Notes under the pieces: model-generated
Seen by the model: the letters and a program-made list of their open reading frames with translations, nothing else
Database searches by the model: none
Told to the model about the DNA's origin: nothing
Assembly: GCF_002917105.1 (NCBI RefSeq)
Contig: NZ_PQFZ01000010.1
Location: 124,001 to 188,000, forward strand
Direction: 5' to 3'
Length of the DNA stretch: 64,000 bases
Source of the DNA: Allobosea psychrotolerans
GTDB taxonomy: Bacteria; Pseudomonadota; Alphaproteobacteria; Rhizobiales; Beijerinckiaceae
In this document: positions 47,013 to 56,456 of the stretch, one piece after another
How the letters are laid out: the number at the start of each line of letters is the position of its first letter
Position numbering within the stretch: the stretch's first letter is position 1
Position numbers and translations under genes: made by a program

Positions 47013-47885
47013 ATGTTCGCACCAGACATCATCTTCGCAGCCGTGCTGAACGGCCTGATGACCGGCTCGGTCTATGCGCTGATCGCGCTGGGCCTGACGC
47101 TGGTCTATGGCGTGCTGCACATCATCAATTTCGCCCATGGCGCGACGCTGACGGCGGCGATGTTCGCCGTCTATGTCGCGCACACCGTCTTCAAGCTCGA
47201 TCCCTACATCGCGCTCTTCATCGTCACGCCGCTGTTCTTCGGGCTGGGCTACGGCGTGCAGCGCTTCATCATCGGCCCGGCCAGCCATGGCGAAGACCGC
47301 AACATCCTGCTGGTGACGCTGGGCCTCTCGATCCTGATCGAGAACGCCATGCTCGCGATCTTCCGCTCCGATACCCGCTCGATCGATGTGCCCTACGCCT
47401 TCTCCTCGATCGATCTCGGCTTCACCTTTCTGGCGCTGCCACGCGTGCTCGCCTTCGGCGTGGCGTTGCTGGTCGCGCTGCTGCTGGGCCTCCTGCTCAC
47501 CCGCACCGACACCGGCAAGGCGATCCGCGCCGTTGCCCGCGAGAAGACCGGGGCGGCTCTGGCCGGCATCGACGTAGCCCATATCTACGCCGTCACCTTC
47601 GGCCTGGGCGCGGCCTGCGTGGCGATCGCCGCCTGCCTCTTGATGCCCACCTTCTATGTCACGCCCCGCGCCGGCAACGCCTTCGTGCTGGTCGCCTTCA
47701 CCATCGTCGTGCTCGGCGGCATGGGCTCGATCCCCGGCGCACTCCTGGGCGCCCTCTTCATCGGGGTCGTCGAGAGTCTGTGCGGTTTGTTCTTCGGCGA
47801 GAGCCTGGGCCAGATCGGCATCTTCCTGATCTTCATCCTGGTGCTGCTGGTGCGGCCCACCGGCCTGTTCGGTGCGCGCGCATGA
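47013..47885 (+). CDS. Branched-chain-type ABC transporter permease (LivH-like)
   Basis: This 290-residue inner-membrane protein has about eight hydrophobic segments. The opening NGLMTGSVYALIALGLTLVYGVLHIINFAHGA is the LivH signature. IVVLGGMGSIPGALLGALFIGVVES is the conserved cytoplasmic loop that contacts the ATPases. ATG 47013 follows GGGGAGA. It overlaps the next gene by four bases (ATGA). Confidence 0.93.
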   Translation: MFAPDIIFAAVLNGLMTGSVYALIALGLTLVYGVLHIINFAHGATLTAAMFAVYVAHTVFKLDPYIALFIVTPLFFGLGYGVQRFIIGPASHGEDRNILLVTLGLSILIENAMLAIFRSDTRSIDVPYAFSSIDLGFTFLALPRVLAFGVALLVALLLGLLLTRTDTGKAIRAVAREKTGAALAGIDVAHIYAVTFGLGAACVAIAACLLMPTFYVTPRAGNAFVLVAFTIVVLGGMGSIPGALLGALFIGVVESLCGLFFGESLGQIGIFLIFILVLLVRPTGLFGARA

Positions 47886-48907
47886 GCCCTTCGCGCGCCT
47901 TTGCCCCCGCGCTCGTCCTACTCCTGCTGGCGGCGCTGATCCCGGTCTTCGTCACCGCCAACACGGTGCTGAACTTCATCGTCTTCACGCTGATCATCGC
48001 GCTGGCGGCCCAGGGCTGGAATCTGCTCGGCGGGCTCTGCGGCCAGTTCTCCTTCGGCCACGCCGCCTTCTTCGGCAGCGGCGCCTATGCGGCCGCACTG
48101 CTGCAGGCGCGCTATGGCGTCAACGCCTGGGCAGCCTTCACCGCCGCCATCGCATTCGCGGCGCTGGTCGGCTGGATCATCGGTTATCTCAGCTTCCGCT
48201 CGGGGCTGCGCGGCTCCTATTTCGCCCTGGTGACGCTCGCCTTCGCCGAGGTCTTCCGCATCCTCGCCAATGCCTCGGCCTTCACCGGCGGGGCGGCCGG
48301 CACGCTGATCAAGCTCGATATCCGGCCCGAGAATTTCCAGTTCGCCAGCCGCGCCGCCTTCGTCTGGATCGCGCTTGCGCTCGTCGGCTTCACCTTGCTG
48401 CTGACGACGGCAATCACCCGCTCGCGCCTCGGCGCCTGGTTTGCCGCCGTGCGCGAAAACGAGGACGCGGCGCGCGCACTCGGCGTCGACACGCTTGCCG
48501 TGAAGCTCAAGGCGATCACGCTCTCGGCCGGCATCACCGGCGCGGCCGGCGCGCTTTATGTGCAATATTACCTCTATCTCGACGCCAACATCGCCTATGG
48601 CTCCTGGATCTCGATCGAGGCGCTGATCGCCCCGATCATCGGCGGCATCGGCACGCCGCTTGGACCGATCGTCGGCGCGGTGACGCTGCATGGCCTGGGC
48701 GAACTGACGAAGCTCTTCGCCGGCGGCATCCCCGGCATCGATCTCGTGATCTATGGCGCGCTGCTCGTCGCCGCGATCGCCTTCGCCCCCGACGGCATGA
48801 TGGGGCTGTTGCAGCGGTTGGGCCGCGGCAAGGTCACGCCCAACACGACCGCATCCACGACGACAGACGCCAAAACCACCGGCGCCAGGACGGAAGGAGC
48901 TGCCTGA
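47882..48907 (+). CDS. Branched-chain-type ABC transporter permease (LivM-like)
   Basis: This 341-residue inner-membrane protein has GWNLLGGLCGQFSFGHAAFFGSGAYAAALL, the LivM signature, and GGIGTPLGPIVGAVTL as the ATPase-contacting loop. The last 25 residues form a Thr-rich hydrophilic tail (TPNTTASTTTDAKTTGA). Its stop overlaps the start of the next gene (TGATG). Confidence 0.93.
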   Translation: MSPSRAFAPALVLLLLAALIPVFVTANTVLNFIVFTLIIALAAQGWNLLGGLCGQFSFGHAAFFGSGAYAAALLQARYGVNAWAAFTAAIAFAALVGWIIGYLSFRSGLRGSYFALVTLAFAEVFRILANASAFTGGAAGTLIKLDIRPENFQFASRAAFVWIALALVGFTLLLTTAITRSRLGAWFAAVRENEDAARALGVDTLAVKLKAITLSAGITGAAGALYVQYYLYLDANIAYGSWISIEALIAPIIGGIGTPLGPIVGAVTLHGLGELTKLFAGGIPGIDLVIYGALLVAAIAFAPDGMMGLLQRLGRGKVTPNTTASTTTDAKTTGARTEGAA

Positions 48908-49662
48908 TGCTCGCCGTCGAGACCATCACCAAGCGCTTCGGCGGGCTCATCGCGGTCAATGCTGCAAGCCTCAAGGTCAATGCCGGCTCGATCACGGGGT
49001 TAATCGGCCCCAACGGCGCCGGCAAGACCACTTTGTTCGCCGTCATCGCCGGCTTCGAGAAGGCCAGCGAAGGCCGCATCCTCTTTGCCGGCCAGGACAT
49101 CACGGCTGAGCCCGCGCATCTGCGGGCCCAGGCCGGCATCGCCCGCACCTTCCAGATCGTCCAGCCCTTCGCCGGCCTCAGCGTCGTCGAGAACATCGCC
49201 GTCGGCGCCTATCTGCGCCATCCGGCGCGCGCCGAGGCGCAAGGCCGGGCGCGCGAGGTCGCAAGCCTCGTCGGCCTCGGCGCCATGCTCGATCAGCCTG
49301 CCTCCTCGCTCACGGTCTCCGGCCGCAAGCGGCTCGAACTGGCGCGCGCCCTGGCGACCGAGCCCAAGCTTCTGCTGCTCGACGAGGTGCTCGCCGGGCT
49401 CAACCCCTCGGAAATCCGCGACATGATCCCGGTCATCCGCCAGATCCGCGACCAGGGCGTCACGATCCTGATGGTCGAGCATGTCATGCAAGCCGTGATG
49501 AGCCTGTGCGAGGACATCCATGTGCTGGCCCAGGGCCGCATCATCGCGCAGGGAACGCCGAGCGAGATCGCCGGCGATCCCGCGGTGATCGAGGCCTATC
49601 TCGGCCAGGGCGCGGCCAAGCGGCTGCAGAGGTCGGCGGGCATGGGAGAAAACCATGCTTGA
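48907..49662 (+). CDS. Branched-chain-type ABC transporter ATP-binding protein (LivG-like)
   Basis: This 251-residue ATPase has the Walker A GPNGAGKTT (33-41) and Walker B LLLLDEVLAGL. The signature region is SLTVSGRKRLELARAL, as found in this subfamily instead of LSGGQ, and IARTFQIVQPFAGLSVVENIAVG is the LivG-type Q-loop. It energises import with its LivF-like partner, whose gene overlaps it by eight bases. Confidence 0.93.
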   Translation: MLAVETITKRFGGLIAVNAASLKVNAGSITGLIGPNGAGKTTLFAVIAGFEKASEGRILFAGQDITAEPAHLRAQAGIARTFQIVQPFAGLSVVENIAVGAYLRHPARAEAQGRAREVASLVGLGAMLDQPASSLTVSGRKRLELARALATEPKLLLLDEVLAGLNPSEIRDMIPVIRQIRDQGVTILMVEHVMQAVMSLCEDIHVLAQGRIIAQGTPSEIAGDPAVIEAYLGQGAAKRLQRSAGMGENHA

Positions 49663-50356
49663 GGTCGAGAACCTGATCGCCGGCTATGGCGGCGCAGATG
49701 TCCTGCGCGGCATCGGCCTGGAGGTAAAACCAGGCGAGATCGTCGCGGTGCTCGGCGCCAACGGCGTCGGCAAGACGACGCTGAACCGGGCCTTGTCCGG
49801 CCTGATAAAGCCGCGCTCCGGCACGATCCGCTTCCTGGGCCAGGAGATCGCCGGCCTCAAGGCTTCGGCCATCGTCGCCGCCGGGCTGATCCATGTGCCG
49901 GAGGGGCGCCGGATCTTTCCCAATATGAGCGTGCGCGACAATCTCGTGCTCGGCAGCTACCGGCGTGGCAAACCGGCGCGCGAGGCCAATCTGGAGCGCA
50001 TGTTCCAGCTCTTTCCGCGCCTGCGCGAACGCGCAACGCAAGCCGCCGGTACGCTCTCGGGCGGCGAGCAGCAGATGCTTGCCATCGGGCGCGGGCTGAT
50101 GGGCGAGCCCAAGCTCCTGATCCTGGATGAGCCGTCGCTCGGCCTCTCCCCGCTCCTGGTCGAGGAGATGTTTGCGCTGATCGCCCGCATCGCCGGCGAG
50201 GGCCTGGCCGTACTGCTGGTCGAGCAGAACGTCGTGCAGTCGCTCGAACTCGCTGCTCGCGCCTATGTGCTCGAAAACGGCCGCATCGTCGTTGCCGGCC
50301 CCTCCAGCCGGATCGCCGCCGACCCGGCCCTGAAACACGCCTATCTCGGATTGTGA
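49655..50356 (+). CDS. Branched-chain-type ABC transporter ATP-binding protein (LivF-like)
   Basis: This 233-residue ATPase has the Walker A GANGVGKTT (36-44), signature TLSGGEQQMLAIGRGLM, Walker B LLILDEPSLGLSPLL and the LivF-type HVPEGRRIFPNMSVRDNL. It pairs with the LivG-like subunit. The stop is followed within eight bases by the MmgE/PrpD gene, so the transporter and the enzymes are one transcript. Confidence 0.94.
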   Translation: MLEVENLIAGYGGADVLRGIGLEVKPGEIVAVLGANGVGKTTLNRALSGLIKPRSGTIRFLGQEIAGLKASAIVAAGLIHVPEGRRIFPNMSVRDNLVLGSYRRGKPAREANLERMFQLFPRLRERATQAAGTLSGGEQQMLAIGRGLMGEPKLLILDEPSLGLSPLLVEEMFALIARIAGEGLAVLLVEQNVVQSLELAARAYVLENGRIVVAGPSSRIAADPALKHAYLGL

Positions 50357-50363
50357 GGCCGTC

Positions 50364-51806
50364 ATGAACGCAAACGCCGCCGTCAGCGCCGAGCCCCGCG
50401 CCGAACCCGTGATGCAGCGCCCCGCCACGCCGGGCTGGCTCAGCGAGCTCGCCACCTTCTGCGCCGATCTGCGCTTCGAGCATCTGCCGCCCGAGGTCGT
50501 TTCACGCACCGTTCAGGTCCTTGCCGACTCGGTCGCCGCCATCGCCGCCGGCGCACAGGAGCCGGAGACGATCGCGCTCTCCAACCGGCTCGCCCCCTCC
50601 GACGACGCCTTGGGCGCCGCCGTCATCGGCAGCGGCCGCAAGGCGACGCCGAGCCTCGCCGCTTTTCTCAACGGCACGGCGGGCACCATGCTGGAGCTCG
50701 ACGAGGGCAACCAGTTCGCCCGCGGCCATCCCGGCATCCATGTCGTGCCGGCCGTGCTCGCAGCTGCTGTCCAGGCCAAGGCGAGCGGCAAGGATGTGAT
50801 CACCGCCATCGCGCTCGGCTATGAGATCGGTGCCCGCATCGGCATCGCCTCGAAACTGCGCATCACCATGCATCCGCACGGCACCTGGGGCACGGTCGGC
50901 GCTGCCGTCGCCATCGCCTGGCTGCACAGGCGCGACGCCAAGGCGATGATCGAGACGATCAACGTCGCCTCCTCGCTCGGCCTCACCACCAGCCGCCGGA
51001 CGATGCTGGAGGGGGGCACGGTCCGCAACACATTCGCGGGCTTCTCCAACCAGATCGGCCTGATGGTCGACGGCCTGGTCGCCTCGGGCTTCACCGGCGA
51101 GGCCGACGGGTTGGGCACCGTCTATGGCTCGGTTATCGCCGATCATTGGCAGCCTGACGTCATGGTCGAGGCGCTGGGGCAGCGCTGGGAAATCGCACGC
51201 AATTATTTCAAGCGCCATGCCTGCTGCCGCTATAATCACGGCGCGCTCGATGCGCTCAGCCGGATCGTGGCCGGCGAGGGCGGCCGGATCGCCCCGGAGC
51301 AGATCGACCGCATCGATGTCGGCACCTATATCTGGGCGGCGCAGCTGGCCGGCCAGGAGCCGCACAACATGCTGGCGGCGAAGTTCTCGCTGCCCTTCTC
51401 GATCGCGACCACGATCGTCCACGGCGCGGCGACCGTCGAAGCCTTCCGCGAGCCGGCGCGGCTCGAACCCGTCACCCGCGACCTCGCGCGCCGCGTTTTC
51501 GTCCGCGAGGACGAGGCCGCGACAGCCAAACTGCCGGCGCTGCGCCCGGCCAAGGTCACGATCACCCTGGCCGATGGCCGCGTGCTGGAAGCGGAAGCGC
51601 TGACCAATCGCGGCGACACCGAGGATCCCTATAGCGAAGCCGAGATCCGCGAGAAATTCTTCGATCTCGCCGGCCCGGTCTGGGGAGAGGCTCATGCCGC
51701 CGCGATCCTCGCCCAAACCGACGCCCTGCCGCAGGCCGGAACACTCGACGCGCTGAACGCCCTGCTCGCCGCCGCGCCCGCTACCCTGAACGGACACCAA
51801 TCATGA
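50364..51806 (+). CDS. MmgE/PrpD family protein
   Basis: This 480-residue protein belongs to the family of 2-methylcitrate dehydratase (PrpD) and cis-aconitate decarboxylase. Family signatures are LADSVAAIAAGAQ, GTAGTMLELDEGNQFARGHPG, MHPHGTWGTVGAAVAIA and FKRHACCRYNHGALDAL. It probably dehydrates, hydrates or decarboxylates a tricarboxylate or branched dicarboxylate. The next gene encodes a methylisocitrate-lyase-type enzyme, the usual next step after PrpD. No methylcitrate synthase is present, so this is not the normal propionate cycle. Confidence 0.88.
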   Translation: MNANAAVSAEPRAEPVMQRPATPGWLSELATFCADLRFEHLPPEVVSRTVQVLADSVAAIAAGAQEPETIALSNRLAPSDDALGAAVIGSGRKATPSLAAFLNGTAGTMLELDEGNQFARGHPGIHVVPAVLAAAVQAKASGKDVITAIALGYEIGARIGIASKLRITMHPHGTWGTVGAAVAIAWLHRRDAKAMIETINVASSLGLTTSRRTMLEGGTVRNTFAGFSNQIGLMVDGLVASGFTGEADGLGTVYGSVIADHWQPDVMVEALGQRWEIARNYFKRHACCRYNHGALDALSRIVAGEGGRIAPEQIDRIDVGTYIWAAQLAGQEPHNMLAAKFSLPFSIATTIVHGAATVEAFREPARLEPVTRDLARRVFVREDEAATAKLPALRPAKVTITLADGRVLEAEALTNRGDTEDPYSEAEIREKFFDLAGPVWGEAHAAAILAQTDALPQAGTLDALNALLAAAPATLNGHQS

Positions 51807-52705
51807 CCCTCTCCCTGAAGGCACGCTTCGCTCAGGCGGAGATCGTGCTGGCGCCGGGCGTCTATGACGCACTGACCGCTTCGCTGGCTGAGGCAGCCGG
51901 CTTCGAGGCCCTCTACGTCTCCGGCGCCTCGATCGCCTATACCCGCCTCGGCCGGCCCGATATCGGGCTGGTCTCGATGGCAGAGGTCGCCGACACCATC
52001 ACCATGATCCGAGACCGCATCGCGACGCCGCTGATCGTCGATGCCGATACCGGCTATGGCAATGCGCTCAACATGCAGCGCACCATGCGCCTGTTCGAGC
52101 GCGCCGGCGCCAACGCCCTGCAGATCGAGGACCAGAGCTTTCCCAAGCGCTGCGGCCATCTCGCCGACAAGAGCGTGATCCCGGCCGCCGAGATGGTCGG
52201 CAAGATCAAGGCCGCCGCCGATGCCCGCGCCTCGCAGGAAACACTGATCATCGCCCGCACCGACGCCATCGCGGTGGAGGGCTTCGAAGCCGCGCTCGAA
52301 CGCGCCCATCTCTACGCCCAGGCCGGCGCGGACATGCTCTTCGTGGAGGCGCCGGGTTCCGCCGACGAGCTGGGCCGCGTCACCGCCGAGCTGAAGGGCC
52401 TGGCTCCGCTGATGGCCAATATGGTCGAGGGCGGGCGCACGCCGATCAAATCGGCAAAGGAGTTGGAGGCGCTCGGTTTCTCGCTCGTCATCTTCCCCGG
52501 CGGCATCGTCCGGGCGCTCGCCCGCGCCGCCCAGGATTTCTACGGCACGCTGAAGCGCGACGGCTCGACCGACGCCTTCCGCAACCAGATGTTCGATTTC
52601 GACCAGCTCAACGCCGTGATCGGCACGCCGCAGATGATCGCAGCCGGCCGGAGCTATGAAGCCGAGCAGATCATCGCGGCGGCAGAAAAGAGCAAGCGGG
52701 CATGA
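51803..52705 (+). CDS. Isocitrate lyase/PEP mutase superfamily C-C lyase
   Basis: This 300-residue TIM-barrel enzyme has PGVYDALTASLAEAAGFEALYVSG at the start and Mg-binding DADTGYGN (80-87). The catalytic loop KRCGH is complete (115-119, Cys117). The Cys marks true lyases such as methylisocitrate lyase or dimethylmalate lyase, rather than mutases or hydrolases lacking it. It should release pyruvate or a similar keto acid from a 2-substituted malate. ATG 51803 overlaps the PrpD-family stop by four bases. Confidence 0.9.
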   Translation: MTLSLKARFAQAEIVLAPGVYDALTASLAEAAGFEALYVSGASIAYTRLGRPDIGLVSMAEVADTITMIRDRIATPLIVDADTGYGNALNMQRTMRLFERAGANALQIEDQSFPKRCGHLADKSVIPAAEMVGKIKAAADARASQETLIIARTDAIAVEGFEAALERAHLYAQAGADMLFVEAPGSADELGRVTAELKGLAPLMANMVEGGRTPIKSAKELEALGFSLVIFPGGIVRALARAAQDFYGTLKRDGSTDAFRNQMFDFDQLNAVIGTPQMIAAGRSYEAEQIIAAAEKSKRA

Positions 52706-54396
52706 CGATGACGCTCGATCCCGTCACGCTCGCCGTGCTGAAGGGCCGGCTGGAGCAGATCGCCAACGAGATGGACGCGACGCTCTACCGCTCCGCCTTC
52801 AACCCGATCATCGCCGAGGCGCATGACGCCTGCCACGGCCTCTACCACGCCACAACCGGCGCGACCCTGGTGCAGGGCACGTCCGGCCTGCCGATCTTCG
52901 TCGGCGCCATGGCCTTCGCGGTGAAGGCCGTGATCGACCGGGTCGAGGCCGGCGCCGCCAACGACCCCGGCGACACCTGGCTCTTCAACGATCCCTATGA
53001 GGGCGGCACGCATCTCAACGACATGCGCCTGGTGCGGCCGATCTTCCGCGACGGCAAATTGTTCTGCTGGCTGGCCTCGGTCGGCCACTGGCTCGATGTC
53101 GGCGGCAATGTGCCCGGCAATTTCAACGCGAAGGCGACGGAAAGCTTTCAGGAGGGCTTCCGCATCCCGCCGGTGAAGCTCGTGCGCAAGGGCGAGTTCC
53201 AGCACGACATCGTCGAGATCCTGAATGCCAATTCGCGCCTGCCGCAATCGAACTGGGGCGATCTCAACGGCCAGTTGAACGCGCTCGATCTCGGCGAGCA
53301 GCGCCTCGATGCGCTGCTGGCGGACTATGGCGTGCCGACAGTCGATGCCGCGCTCGACGCCTTCAGCGCCCGCGCCGAGGCGCTGATGCGCGCCGAAATC
53401 GCAGCCCTCCCGGATGGCCGCTATTCCTTCGACGATTTCCTCGACAATGACGGCATCACTGACACCCCGCTCAGGATCGCGCTCGACCTGACGATCGCGG
53501 GCGACGCGATGACGCTCGATTTCTCGCGCTCCGCCCCGCCCTGCCAGGGCCCGCTCAACATCGCCTATTCCACCGCGGTCGCCTGCTGCTATGTCGCGCT
53601 GAAGCACATCTTCCCGCATGTCCCGGCCAATGCCGGCGTCCTCAAGCCGATCAGCTTCATCATCCCCGACACGACGCTGCTCGGCGTCAAGGCGCCCAAG
53701 CCCGTCGGCGGCTATACCGAGACGATCCTGCGCGTCATCGACACCGTCTTCGGCGTCTTCGCCCAGATCGCGCCCGAGCGCTCCAACGGCTCGCCCTATG
53801 CCACGATCAACGCGCTCTCGCTGGCGGGCCACCGCGACGACGGCTCGCGCTTCGTGATGTTCTCCTTCTTCGGCGGCGGCTTGGGCGGCAATCCCGAAGG
53901 CGACGGCCTCAACCACGGCAACAATCCGATCTCGACCGCGACGATCCCGCCGGCCGAAATCTTGGAGGCCGCCTATCCCGTGATGTTCACGCAATGGGCG
54001 CTCAGGCCCGATTCCGGCGGAGCCGGCCGTCATCGCGGCGGCTGCGGCGCGATCTACGAGATCGAGGCGCTGGCGCAGTCGGGCGCCGACGTCTTCCTGC
54101 TCGGCGAGCGCGGCAAATTCCCGCCCTTCGGCGTCGCCGGGGGCGGCCCGGCCGCGATGAACCGCTTCATCTATGACGGCCCGGACGGCCCGAGATCGCC
54201 GCCGCTCGTCACCAAGATCACCGACATCCACATCGCCAAGGGCCAGCGCGTCCGGCTCGAAAGCCCCGGCGGCGGCGGCTATGGCGAGCCAAGGGAGCGC
54301 GATGCGGCCGCGGTGCGGCGCGATGTGGCCAACGGATATGTGAGTGCGGAGGCCGCGCAAGCACAGTATGGCCTGGATTTGGAGGCCGGACGATGA
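52702..54396 (+). CDS. hyuB: Hydantoinase B/oxoprolinase family subunit
   Basis: This 564-residue protein matches HyuB, the partner of HyuA. Signatures are VTLAVLKGRLEQIANEMDATLYRSAFNPIIAEAHD, PGDTWLFNDPYEGGTHLNDMRLVRPIF and PDSGGAGRHRGGCGAIYEIEA, with GGGGYGEP near the end. HyuAB-type pairs hydrolyse lactams or hydantoins, or carboxylate ketones, using ATP. The order HyuB then HyuA with an ATGA overlap implies stoichiometric expression. The substrate is unknown. Confidence 0.9.
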   Translation: MTMTLDPVTLAVLKGRLEQIANEMDATLYRSAFNPIIAEAHDACHGLYHATTGATLVQGTSGLPIFVGAMAFAVKAVIDRVEAGAANDPGDTWLFNDPYEGGTHLNDMRLVRPIFRDGKLFCWLASVGHWLDVGGNVPGNFNAKATESFQEGFRIPPVKLVRKGEFQHDIVEILNANSRLPQSNWGDLNGQLNALDLGEQRLDALLADYGVPTVDAALDAFSARAEALMRAEIAALPDGRYSFDDFLDNDGITDTPLRIALDLTIAGDAMTLDFSRSAPPCQGPLNIAYSTAVACCYVALKHIFPHVPANAGVLKPISFIIPDTTLLGVKAPKPVGGYTETILRVIDTVFGVFAQIAPERSNGSPYATINALSLAGHRDDGSRFVMFSFFGGGLGGNPEGDGLNHGNNPISTATIPPAEILEAAYPVMFTQWALRPDSGGAGRHRGGCGAIYEIEALAQSGADVFLLGERGKFPPFGVAGGGPAAMNRFIYDGPDGPRSPPLVTKITDIHIAKGQRVRLESPGGGGYGEPRERDAAAVRRDVANGYVSAEAAQAQYGLDLEAGR

Positions 54397-56453
54397 ACTC
54401 CCCCTCCCCCAAAGCCGTCGTCGGCGTCGATGTCGGCGGCACCTTCACCGATCTGTTCTGGTTCGACGAGGCGGAAAAGCGCTTCCGCGTCGCGAAAGTG
54501 CCGTCGCAGCGTGGCGACGAGGCCAAGGGCTTCATCGCCGGCCTCACCACCTTCGGCCCCGTCTCCAGCCTCGCCTCGATCGTCCATGGCACCACCGTCG
54601 GCACCAACGCCTTGCTCGAGCGCAAGGGCGCCAAGGTCGGCGTTATCACCACGCCGGGCTTCCGCGATGTACTGGAAATGCGCCGCCGCGACCGCCGCCA
54701 GACCTGGGGGCTGTGGGGCGATTTCACACCCGCCGCCAGCCGCGAGAACCGGCTGGAGGTGCCCGAGCGGACGCTTGCCGACGGCACGATCCGCACGGCT
54801 GTCGATCTCGACGCCGTGCGCGAGGCTGCCCGCACCCTTGCCGCGCAAGGCTGCGAGGCGCTGGCGATCATCTTCATCAACGCCTACGCCAACCCCGCCA
54901 ATGAACGCGCTGCGCTGGAGGCGGCCCGTGCGGTCTGGCCGAACGAGCACCTCGCCTGCTCCAGCGCGATCCTGCCCGAGATCCGCGAATTCGAGCGCGC
55001 CTCGACGACCGCGCTCAATGCCACATTGCAGCCTTTGGTCGGCTCCTATCTCGGCCGGCTGGAGGCTGCACTAGCGGGGGACGGCTTCACCGGCCGCTTC
55101 CACATTGTCCAGAGCAATGGCGGCGTGATGTCGACCACGACCGCCCGCAAGCTCCCCGTCCGTACCGCGCTCTCGGGCCCGGCGGCGGGCGTCATCGCCG
55201 CCGCCGCGATCGCGCGCGCCGCCGGCTTCCCCGATGTCATCACCGGCGATCTCGGCGGCACCTCCTTCGACGTCTCGCTGATCGCGGGCGGAGAGGCCGC
55301 ACTCGCCGCCCAGAGCACGATCGATTTCGGCATGGTGATCCGCACGCCGATGATCGAGATCACCACCATCGGCGCCGGCGGCGGCTCGATCGCCCGCGTC
55401 GATGCCGGCGGCCTGCTCGAAGTGGGGCCGGAAAGTGCCGGCTCGCGCCCCGGCCCGGTCTGCTATGGCGGGGGCAATGACCGCCCGACCCTGACCGACG
55501 CCAATCTCGTGCTCGGCCGCATCGACGGCTCGAAGCCGCTCGGCACCTTGCAGAGCCTGGATGTCGCGGCGGCGCGCGAGGCGATCCGCCTCAAGATCGC
55601 CGAGCCGCTCGGCCTCGACGTGATGACGGCGGCGGAAGCGATCGTGAAGATCGCCAATGCCCGCATGGCCGGCGCGATCCGGCTGGTCTCGATCGAGCGC
55701 GGCCATGATCCGGCAAAATTCCTGGCCATGCCCTTCGGCGGCGGCGGCGCGCTCCATGCAGGCGCGCTGATCAAGGAGGTCGGCCTGCGTGGTGCGCTGG
55801 TGCCACGCTTTCCGGGCGTCACCTCGGCACTCGGCTGCGTCATCGCCGATATTCGCCATGACGGCGTGCAGACGGTGAATTTGATGCTCGACGGTCTCGA
55901 TGCCTCCGCGCTCGACGCCCGCATGGTCGAGGCGGGCGCAGAAGCCCATGCGATCGTCAGCGATGCCGGTTTAAGCGTCGAGCGCATCGACGTGCTCTAC
56001 GAGCTCGACATGCATTATCTCGGGCAGACCCACACGGTCGCGGTACCCTTGCCGGTGACGCTCTCTGAGGGGCGCACCGGTGTGACCGGCGCCATCATCC
56101 GCGAGGCCTTCGACAAGGCCTATGGCGCTGCCTTCAGCAGGCTGCTGCCGGGCATTCCCGTTCGCATCGTCACGCTGCGCACGGCCGCGATCGGCCGCCG
56201 CCCGGCCTTCGACCTGACGGCGCTGGCACCTGCCACTGGGGCAACATTGGAAGCAGCGCGGCGTGGCAGCCGCCAGGTCTATCTCGAGGGCCAGTGGCGC
56301 GAGACGGCGATCTGGTCGCGGCTCGATCTGCCGGCCGGCGCCAGGATCGAGGGGCCGGCGATGCTGGAGCAATCCGACGCCACGATCCTGCTCGATCCCG
56401 GCCTGACGGCGGAGGTCGATGCGCTGGGCAACCTCGTGATCCTCAGGAGCTGA
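54393..56453 (+). CDS. hyuA: Hydantoinase A/oxoprolinase family subunit (ATP-binding)
   Basis: This 686-residue protein has the actin-like ATPase fold: VVGVDVGGTFTDLF at residues 9-22, HGTTVGTNALLERKGAKVGV, FHIVQSNGGVMST and ITGDLGGTSFDVSLI. Family members activate a ring amide by phosphorylation before hydrolysis, or form carboxyphosphate. The C-terminus ends in the short hydantoinase A domain (IEGPAMLEQSDATILLDPG). With HyuB it forms the ATP-driven step of the cluster. Confidence 0.92.
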   Translation: MNSPSPKAVVGVDVGGTFTDLFWFDEAEKRFRVAKVPSQRGDEAKGFIAGLTTFGPVSSLASIVHGTTVGTNALLERKGAKVGVITTPGFRDVLEMRRRDRRQTWGLWGDFTPAASRENRLEVPERTLADGTIRTAVDLDAVREAARTLAAQGCEALAIIFINAYANPANERAALEAARAVWPNEHLACSSAILPEIREFERASTTALNATLQPLVGSYLGRLEAALAGDGFTGRFHIVQSNGGVMSTTTARKLPVRTALSGPAAGVIAAAAIARAAGFPDVITGDLGGTSFDVSLIAGGEAALAAQSTIDFGMVIRTPMIEITTIGAGGGSIARVDAGGLLEVGPESAGSRPGPVCYGGGNDRPTLTDANLVLGRIDGSKPLGTLQSLDVAAAREAIRLKIAEPLGLDVMTAAEAIVKIANARMAGAIRLVSIERGHDPAKFLAMPFGGGGALHAGALIKEVGLRGALVPRFPGVTSALGCVIADIRHDGVQTVNLMLDGLDASALDARMVEAGAEAHAIVSDAGLSVERIDVLYELDMHYLGQTHTVAVPLPVTLSEGRTGVTGAIIREAFDKAYGAAFSRLLPGIPVRIVTLRTAAIGRRPAFDLTALAPATGATLEAARRGSRQVYLEGQWRETAIWSRLDLPAGARIEGPAMLEQSDATILLDPGLTAEVDALGNLVILRS

Positions 56454-56456
56454 GCC

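Noticed and set aside
50364..52705. Methylcitrate cycle (prpDB) reading of the PrpD and lyase genes
   Set aside because: No methylcitrate synthase or propionyl-CoA enzyme is nearby, and both genes are embedded between an ABC importer and HyuBA.
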